Of a stretch of 11,415 nt of DNA, positions 6,358 through 11,415 are shown one piece after another (positions within the stretch are counted from its first letter, which is position 1; every line of letters begins with the position of its first letter). The DNA comes from Bordetella parapertussis. Its GTDB lineage: Bacteria > Pseudomonadota > Gammaproteobacteria > Burkholderiales > CAIKXV01. The DNA lies in NCBI GenBank assembly GCA_945877995.1, contig CAMDXD010000089.1:1-11415 (forward strand), read 5' to 3'. The notes under the pieces were generated by a model. The model was not told where the DNA came from, searched no databases, and saw only the letters and a list, made by a program, of their open reading frames with translations. A program made the position numbers and the translations under genes.

Positions 6358-7451
6358 AACGCACACCGATCGCCCCGATGCGGTCGCCGGCCGCGCCGGT
6401 GCGGCTCGCCGTGCTGGCGCTGGCGGTCACCGCCGCACTGAGCGTGGCTGGCTGCGCATCCACCGGACCTGCCCCGGGCGACGCGAAGGACGCAGGCACC
6501 ACCCTCGACGATCCCGCCGCGCGGCCCTCGCCCGGTACCGCACGGCCGCCAGCGAAGACCACCGCCCGCCGGGGCGGAGCGTTCTACCTCGACGATGGCC
6601 CCGGCAATAATCCGCCGCCGAACCTCGACACCATCCCGGATGCCAAACCGCGCAGCGAGCCACTGCACCGGTTCGCCAACCGGCCGTACGTGGTCTTCGG
6701 CCGCGGCTACACGCCGATGACCGAACGAGTACCGTACCGCGCGCGCGGCGTTGCCACCTGGTACGGCAAGCGATACCACGCGCAGAAGACCTCGTCGGGC
6801 GAGGTGTACGACATGTACGAGATGACCGGCGCCCACCCGACGCTGCCGATCCCGAGCTATGTCCGCGTGACCAACGTCGCCAACGGCAGGCAGGTAGTCG
6901 TGCGGATCAACGACCGGGGCCCGTTCCTGGGCGAGCGGCTGATCGACCTGTCCTATGCCGCGGCGTTCCGGCTCGGCTATATCGAAGCCGGCAGCGCAAC
7001 CGTCGAAGTCGAGAAGCTGATCCCGGGGATCAACTGGCCGACCGATACCTCAACCCTGGCCTCGCGCGCACCGGCGCTGCCGGCGGCGGCGCCGACGGTC
7101 GCACCGCTTCCACCTGCGCCGCCCCTTGCCGAGGCAGCACTGCCCGCCGTCACGACGGCGCCAGCCGGCCCAGGCGAACTCCCCGCACGCACGGGTGCAC
7201 TGCCGCTGGCAGCGGAGTCTGGCGGCGTATTCCTGCAACTGGGCGCGTTCGGTGACCGGAACAATGCCGAGACCTTCCTCGGGCGTATCCGCCCGGAACT
7301 CGGCGAGGCGGCGAAACTTGCCCACGTCTACCAGTCGCGCGGCCTGCACCGGATACACGTCGGCCCCTACGCTGGCGAGCGCGAGGCACGCACCGCGGGA
7401 GAGTCGCTGATGCGCAGGCTCAACATCAAGCCGATCCTGACCGTGCGCTAG
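6354..7451 (+). CDS. rlpA: Septal-ring lytic transglycosylase lipoprotein RlpA
   Basis: 365 residues. A signal peptide ends in the lipobox V-A-G-C, making C34 the lipidated residue; no Asp follows it, which suits outer-membrane sorting. The double-psi beta-barrel domain covers about 122-225 (GVATWYGKRYHAQKTSSGE onward). E150, H161 and D187 have exactly the spacing of the catalytic E120/H131/D157 of Pseudomonas aeruginosa RlpA, so it is probably an active lytic transglycosylase. A Pro/Ala-rich linker (about 230-285) leads to a C-terminal SPOR domain (about 290-365), which binds glycan strands lacking stem peptides at division sites. It starts at an ATGA overlap with the rodA stop and is the last gene of the cluster, so a division-linked enzyme is expressed with elongation genes. 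The frame is open upstream through rodA, but that is a shadow reading. Confidence 0.94.
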   Translation: MKRTPIAPMRSPAAPVRLAVLALAVTAALSVAGCASTGPAPGDAKDAGTTLDDPAARPSPGTARPPAKTTARRGGAFYLDDGPGNNPPPNLDTIPDAKPRSEPLHRFANRPYVVFGRGYTPMTERVPYRARGVATWYGKRYHAQKTSSGEVYDMYEMTGAHPTLPIPSYVRVTNVANGRQVVVRINDRGPFLGERLIDLSYAAAFRLGYIEAGSATVEVEKLIPGINWPTDTSTLASRAPALPAAAPTVAPLPPAPPLAEAALPAVTTAPAGPGELPARTGALPLAAESGGVFLQLGAFGDRNNAETFLGRIRPELGEAAKLAHVYQSRGLHRIHVGPYAGEREARTAGESLMRRLNIKPILTVR

Positions 7452-7478
7452 GGCTGGGCGGCTCTCCAGCCCGGAGAG
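7451..7478. terminator. candidate bidirectional terminator between rlpA and hslU
   Basis: The two genes converge with a 30-bp gap. It holds GGGCTGG (7451-7457) and CCAGCCC (7466-7472), a perfect 7-bp stem with an 8-nt loop. An overlapping second stem is CTCTCC (7462-7467) with GGAGAG (7473-7478) and a 5-nt loop. Both would form in transcripts from either strand. Neither is followed by a T-run, so termination may be weak or rely on Rho. Confidence 0.45.
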
Positions 7479-7481
7479 AGG

Positions 7482-8831
7482 CTACAACACGTACCGGGCG
7501 AGGTCCTCGCTGCCGGCCAGGTCTCTCAGGCGCGCGTCCACGTACGTTGCATCGACCACGACGGTTTGGCCGGACTGCTTCGGCGCGCCGAAGGAGAGTT
7601 CTTCGAGCAGTTTCTCCATCACCGTGTAGAGCCGCCGCGCACCGATGTTCTCCACCCGTTCGTTCACCTGCCAGGCGATCTCGGCCAGCCGGCGGATGCC
7701 ATCCGGGCGGAACTCGAGGCAAACGCCCTCGGTGCGGATGAGCGCTGCATACTGCCGGGTGAGACAGGCGTCGGTCGCAGTCAGTATCTGTTCGAAGTCA
7801 CCGACGGTCAGCGAATCGAGCTCGACGCGGATCGGGAACCGCCCCTGCATCTCCGGGATCAGGTCGGACGGCCGGGTGAGGTGGAACGCACCGCTGGCGA
7901 TGAACAGGATATGGTCGGTACGGATCATCCCGTACTTGGTCGTCACGGCCGTGCCCTCGACCAGGGGCAGCAGGTCGCGCTGCACGCCCTGCCGCGACAC
8001 GTCCACGCCCGAGCCTTCGCTGCGCATGGCGATCTTGTCGAACTCGTCGATGAACACGATGCCGTTCTGCTCGACATTGGCCAGCGCGCGCTGCTTCAGT
8101 TCGTCGTCGTTGACCAGCTTCGAAGCCTCCTCGTCGGTCAGCAGTTGCATCGCCTCGCGGATGCACAGCTTGCGGGTCTTGCGGCGCCCTCCGCCCATGT
8201 TCTGGAACACGCCCTGGATCTGCGAGGTGAGGTCCTCCATCCCGGGTGGGGCCATGATCTCGACCTGCGGGTTGACCGCCGCCACGTCGATCTCGATCTC
8301 CTTGTCGTCAAGTTCGCCCTCGCGCAGCTTCTTGCGGAACTTCTGCCGGGTACTCGAGTTGCGGTCGCTGCGTTCGATGCGTTGCGACTCGTCGGCCTCG
8401 AAGCCGATGTCGCGTGCCGGTGGCAGCAGCGCATCGAGCACACGTTCTTCGGCGGCATCCGAGGCCCGGTGGCGCATCCGACGCATCTCGGCCTCGCGCC
8501 CCTGCTTGATCGCCACCTCGGCGAGGTCGCGGATGATCGTGTCGACGTCGCGGCCGACATAGCCGACCTCGGTGAACTTGGTGGCCTCGACCTTGATGAA
8601 AGGGGCATCGGCCAGCCGGGCGAGCCGACGCGCGATCTCGGTCTTGCCGACACCCGTCGGGCCGATCATCAGGATGTTCTTCGGCGTGATCTCGTGGCGC
8701 AGGGATTCGTCGACCTGCGCCCGCCGCCAGCGGTTGCGCAGCGCGATCGCCACCGCACGCTTGGCCGCCTGCTGCCCGACGATATGCTTGTCGAGTTCGT
8801 GGACGATTTCCTGCGGGGTCATTGCGCTCAT
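7482..8831 (-). CDS. hslU: ATP-dependent protease ATPase subunit HslU
   Basis: 449 residues, typical for HslU (443 in E. coli). The N-terminus MSAMTPQEIVHELDKHIVGQ matches E. coli MSEMTP and fixes the start at 8831 over the internal ATG at 8822. The Walker A motif is GPTGVGKT (57-64) and the pore loop is GYVG (90-93). The I domain lies at about 110-235, Walker B is GIVFIDEF (257-264), and the sensor region has R331 (candidate arginine finger) and GARR (397-400). The C-terminal end RYVL corresponds to the tail that docks in HslV pockets. HslU is a hexameric AAA+ unfoldase that feeds substrates to HslV in the cytoplasm. Walker B reads IDEFDK where E. coli has IDEIDK, a conservative change. It lies 32 nt after hslV with no clear Shine-Dalgarno sequence. 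Confidence 0.97.
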   Translation of the reverse strand: MSAMTPQEIVHELDKHIVGQQAAKRAVAIALRNRWRRAQVDESLRHEITPKNILMIGPTGVGKTEIARRLARLADAPFIKVEATKFTEVGYVGRDVDTIIRDLAEVAIKQGREAEMRRMRHRASDAAEERVLDALLPPARDIGFEADESQRIERSDRNSSTRQKFRKKLREGELDDKEIEIDVAAVNPQVEIMAPPGMEDLTSQIQGVFQNMGGGRRKTRKLCIREAMQLLTDEEASKLVNDDELKQRALANVEQNGIVFIDEFDKIAMRSEGSGVDVSRQGVQRDLLPLVEGTAVTTKYGMIRTDHILFIASGAFHLTRPSDLIPEMQGRFPIRVELDSLTVGDFEQILTATDACLTRQYAALIRTEGVCLEFRPDGIRRLAEIAWQVNERVENIGARRLYTVMEKLLEELSFGAPKQSGQTVVVDATYVDARLRDLAGSEDLARYVL

Positions 8832-8863
8832 GGTGTGGTCACGCCCATAGATGCGAGCCCGGA

Positions 8864-9412
8864 TCAGGCCGTGGGGCCCGGAAGTTCTTCGATCACGTGG
8901 TTCTGGTTGGTGTAGATGCAGATCTCGCCCGCGATCGACAGCGAGCGCTTCACCACTTCGACTGGCGCCAGGTCGGTGGACTGCAGCAGCGCGCGCGCTG
9001 CGGCCTGCGCATAGGCACCGCCGCTGCCGATCGCGACGATGCCATGCTCCGGTTCCAGTACGTCGCCGGCACCGGTGATCACCAGCGAATGGTCGCGATC
9101 GGCGATGGCGAGCATCGCCTCGAGCCGGCGCAGCACGCGGTCGGTGCGCCAGTCCTTCGCCAGTTCGACCGCCGAGCGCAGAAGGTGGCCCTGATGCTTT
9201 TCGAGCTTGGCTTCGAACCGTTCGAACAGCGTGAACGCATCGGCGGTACCGCCGGCGAAACCGGCGAGGATCTTCTCGTGGTAGAGCCGCCGCACCTTGC
9301 GCGCGGTCGACTTGATCACGATGTTGCCGAGCGTGACCTGCCCGTCACCGCCGAGGGCGACGACCGGGCCACGGCGGACGGAAAGGATGGTCGTGCCTTC
9401 GAACTGCTGCAT
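8864..9412 (-). CDS. hslV: ATP-dependent protease peptidase subunit HslV
   Basis: 182 residues. The nucleophile is the N-terminal threonine of the mature chain, found here as T7 in GTTILSVRR, so a six-residue propeptide (MQQFEG) must be removed. E. coli HslV loses only its Met. Other active-site residues fall where expected with a +6 shift: D23 (D17 of mature E. coli HslV) and K39 (K33). GFAGGTADAFTLFERFE is the family block at 51-67. HslV forms a double hexamer, related to proteasome beta subunits, and degrades proteins unfolded by HslU. No in-frame ATG at the threonine itself allows a shorter start, so 9412 is used; it has no obvious Shine-Dalgarno sequence. It is upstream of hslU in the same unit, as usual. 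Confidence 0.97.
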   Translation of the reverse strand: MQQFEGTTILSVRRGPVVALGGDGQVTLGNIVIKSTARKVRRLYHEKILAGFAGGTADAFTLFERFEAKLEKHQGHLLRSAVELAKDWRTDRVLRRLEAMLAIADRDHSLVITGAGDVLEPEHGIVAIGSGGAYAQAAARALLQSTDLAPVEVVKRSLSIAGEICIYTNQNHVIEELPGPTA

Positions 9413-9441
9413 TGGGCTGGGCCGGGCGAGTCTGGCCCCCG

Positions 9442-9447
9442 ATTATA
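9442..9447 (-). promoter_or_regulatory. -10 element of the probable hslVU promoter
   Basis: Read on the minus strand, 9447-9442 is a perfect TATAAT, in a 50-bp gap that is otherwise G+C-rich, 29 nt before the hslV ATG. Transcription would start near 9435. The matching -35 region would fall at or inside the end of the receptor gene (about 9463-9470), where only poor matches occur. A TG lies one base further upstream than in a true extended -10. I see no sigma-32 pattern (CTTGAAA with CCCCATNT), although hslVU is a heat-shock operon in E. coli. Confidence 0.5.
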
Positions 9448-9462
9448 CGCAGCCCGCCCGGG

Positions 9463-11415
9463 TCAGAAGGTCGCGCGCAGCCCGGCCACGACGCCGCGCC
9501 GCCCGTAGGGCGCGATATCCTTGATGAACGACACATGGTTGCGGGCTTCCTGGTTGAGCAGGTTCACCCCGCGCAGGAACAGGTCGAGCTTCGCCATGGG
9601 CACGTTCATCCGGTAGCCGACGCTCGCGTTGACCATCGTGTAGGCGTCGGTCGGCAACTCGGCCGCGGATACGCGGTCCTGCCCGCTCACCCGCATCGCG
9701 TCGATGCGCGCGGTCAGCGGGCCCTGCTCGAACGACAGCCCGCCACCGAAACGCATCGGCGAGATGCGCGGCAGGGGCTCGCCGGTATCGGTGTTCTCGG
9801 CACGGGTGATGTCTCCCTTCACGTCGAGCGCGATACGGTACGGACGATCGACCAGCAGCATGCGGGCAGAGGCCTCCGCACCCTTGAACTCAGCGGGCAC
9901 GCCGGTGTAGCGCAGGCCCGGCAGGTTGCGTACCGGATCAGGGTCGACGAAAGTCGCGTCCGACACCAGCGCGATGAAGTTGGAGAATCGGTTGTAGAAC
10001 ACGCCGGCACTGCCCGTCACGCGCCCTTCGCGCTTGCGCAGCGACAGGTCGACCGCATTCGACACTTCCAGCCCGAACGACCGGTTGCCGATCTCGAACG
10101 CGTTGGTCGCGATGTGCGGGCCGTTGGCGAACAGTTCCTGGTAGTTGGGCGCACGCTCGGTGCGCGACAGGTTGAGCGCGACCGCGTACGCGCGGTTCAG
10201 GCTGTACACGCCGCCGATCGATCCGCTCCTCGCGGTGAAGTTGCGCGTCTCTGCCGGGCCGAAATTCGGGTCGTCCAGCGCGCCGACACTGTTGCGCTCG
10301 AGGCGACCGCCCGCCTGCAGCGTCAGGGCGTCGATCTTGACTTCCTCGAACAGGAACACGCCGTTGGTGCGGTTCGAAGTCCGGGGCAGGAAGGCCTCGT
10401 CGCCCACCGCCTCGAACTCGAAACGGGTCGACTGGAAGCCGACCATGCCGCGGAACAGGCCGATCGGCTTGTGCAGCGCCTCGACCCGCATGTCGAAGCC
10501 CTGGTTGCGGAACACGGTGCCCACGGTACCGGCATCGATCTCCGCATGGCGGTAGCTGCTGCGCCCGAACTTGAAGCGCACCGCCTCGAACGCGGCGATG
10601 TCCCGGCGCTCGCCGGCGAGGTCGATCCGGGTCTGGTCGAGCTTGATCGACACTTCCGGCTCCTGCACCGCGCCGTAGGTCGAGTTCAGGGTGGATACGC
10701 TGCCGCCGAAGTAGCCCTGCGCCCAGACATAGGATGCCCCCACCGCGCCGCCGTCCGACCGGGTCGAACTGTTCACCAGCGTGCCGGTGGTCTCGACGCC
10801 ACTGGGCGGCGGCGTGGTTGCACGCAGGCGGGCCGAACGCGCGAAGCCGGGGATGCGCAGGTCGTCAGTATCGCGCCGGAACGCATCGAAGTGCAGGTTG
10901 AGGCCACCTTCCAGGCCGAAGTCGACCCGGCCCACCACCGCCTTTTCGCGGTCGTTCGACCCGAGGCGTGTGTCGACCGCACCGGTAACGCCACGCGGAT
11001 TGTTCTCGGTCGCGATGCGGCTGTCTACAACGTTGACCACGCCGCCGACCGCGGAACCGCCGTACAGGACGGCCGCCGGCCCGCGCACGACCTCGATGCG
11101 CTCGACCAGCAGCGGATCGATCGAGACCGCATGGTCGACGCTGGTGCCCGAGGCATCGAGGTTGGCCACGCCGTTGGTCAGGATGCGGATGCGCTCGCCA
11201 TCGAGGCCGCGGATCACCGGGCGGCTGGCGCCGGGTCCGAAGTAGCTGGAAGAGATGCCGGGCTCGCCGTTGAGCGTCTCGCCCAGCGTAGGCGCGAGGC
11301 GCTGGCGCAGCGCCTCGCCCTGCAGCACGGTGATCGGCATGGCGAGGTCGAACAGCGCGCTGCCCAGCGGATTCGCAGTGACCACCACCGGTGGCAGTTC
11401 GACCACCGGTCGCGG
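9463..11415 (-). CDS. TonB-dependent outer-membrane receptor, ZnuD-like (N-terminus outside window)
   Basis: 650 residues are visible and the frame is still open at the window edge, so the start and signal peptide are missing. Residue numbers here count from the GTG at 11406, which is not a likely start. A TonB-box-like ELPPVVVTA (3-11) leads into the plug domain (about 15-135), with PVIRGLDGERIRIL (63-76), ERIEVVRGPAAVLYGG and SAVGGVVNV. The 22-strand barrel follows and ends in the usual terminal Phe (RATF). The plug segment NLDASGTSVDHAVSIDPL, with an Asp-His pair (91-92), and the NLLNQEARNHVSF ending resemble the neisserial zinc receptor ZnuD and relatives. I infer metal, perhaps zinc, uptake powered by TonB-ExbBD, but the substrate is not proven and there is no His-rich loop. 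It runs in the same direction as hslV, 50 bp upstream. Confidence 0.88.
   Translation of the reverse strand, partial: PRPVVELPPVVVTANPLGSALFDLAMPITVLQGEALRQRLAPTLGETLNGEPGISSSYFGPGASRPVIRGLDGERIRILTNGVANLDASGTSVDHAVSIDPLLVERIEVVRGPAAVLYGGSAVGGVVNVVDSRIATENNPRGVTGAVDTRLGSNDREKAVVGRVDFGLEGGLNLHFDAFRRDTDDLRIPGFARSARLRATTPPPSGVETTGTLVNSSTRSDGGAVGASYVWAQGYFGGSVSTLNSTYGAVQEPEVSIKLDQTRIDLAGERRDIAAFEAVRFKFGRSSYRHAEIDAGTVGTVFRNQGFDMRVEALHKPIGLFRGMVGFQSTRFEFEAVGDEAFLPRTSNRTNGVFLFEEVKIDALTLQAGGRLERNSVGALDDPNFGPAETRNFTARSGSIGGVYSLNRAYAVALNLSRTERAPNYQELFANGPHIATNAFEIGNRSFGLEVSNAVDLSLRKREGRVTGSAGVFYNRFSNFIALVSDATFVDPDPVRNLPGLRYTGVPAEFKGAEASARMLLVDRPYRIALDVKGDITRAENTDTGEPLPRISPMRFGGGLSFEQGPLTARIDAMRVSGQDRVSAAELPTDAYTMVNASVGYRMNVPMAKLDLFLRGVNLLNQEARNHVSFIKDIAPYGRRGVVAGLRATF

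Noticed and set aside
5628..7451. 607-codon open frame that looks like a fusion ahead of rlpA
   Set aside because: The part before 6354 is rodA read in the wrong frame. The lipoprotein signal begins at the ATG at 6354, so this is not a fusion protein.
7566..8915. 449-codon open frame on the plus strand opposite hslU
   Set aside because: It is the exact antisense of a well-conserved hslU, its composition is typical of GC-rich shadow frames, and it resembles no protein I know.
1..11415. Mobile element, phage, CRISPR, toxin-antitoxin or defence genes
   Set aside because: All frames with recognisable proteins are housekeeping genes or the receptor. I saw no regularly spaced repeats, transposase, integrase or att-like sequences.

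Overview
The window (about two thirds G+C) carries ordinary chromosomal housekeeping genes of a Gram-negative proteobacterium. The best guess is a betaproteobacterium. The gatC/gatA pair divergent from mreBCD-mrdA-rodA is an arrangement I associate with that class, and an outer-membrane lipoprotein (RlpA) and a TonB-dependent receptor require an outer membrane. I cannot name the genus. There is no rRNA, tRNA, insertion sequence, CRISPR array or phage gene, and nearly every base is coding.

Layout. (1) 1-497, minus strand: gatC followed by the 5' end of gatA, subunits of the tRNA-dependent amidotransferase. (2) 498-720: divergent promoter region with a short 8-bp tandem repeat next to the gatC start. 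(3) 721-7451, plus strand: six genes in one run, mreB, mreC, mreD, mrdA (PBP2), rodA (mrdB) and rlpA. The last five are packed with overlaps or short gaps. MreB filaments with MreC/MreD position and activate the RodA glycosyltransferase/PBP2 transpeptidase pair that builds side-wall peptidoglycan. RlpA is a lipoprotein lytic transglycosylase with a SPOR domain. (4) 7452-7481: short convergent gap with two overlapping GC-rich hairpins, the likely shared end of rlpA and hslU transcripts. (5) 7482-9412, minus strand: hslV-hslU, the ATP-dependent HslVU protease. (6) 9413-9462: gap with a perfect TATAAT facing hslV. (7) 9463-11415, minus strand: most of a TonB-dependent outer-membrane receptor that looks ZnuD-like, running off the window at its N-terminal end.

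I looked for a novel system and did not find one. The observations most worth a second look are small: a 12-codon leader ORF with the best Shine-Dalgarno sequence in the mre cluster just before mreD, a complete candidate zinc site in PBP2, an 8-bp tandem repeat at the gatC start, two mutually exclusive hairpins between rlpA and hslU, and an inverted repeat around the hslV -10 element.
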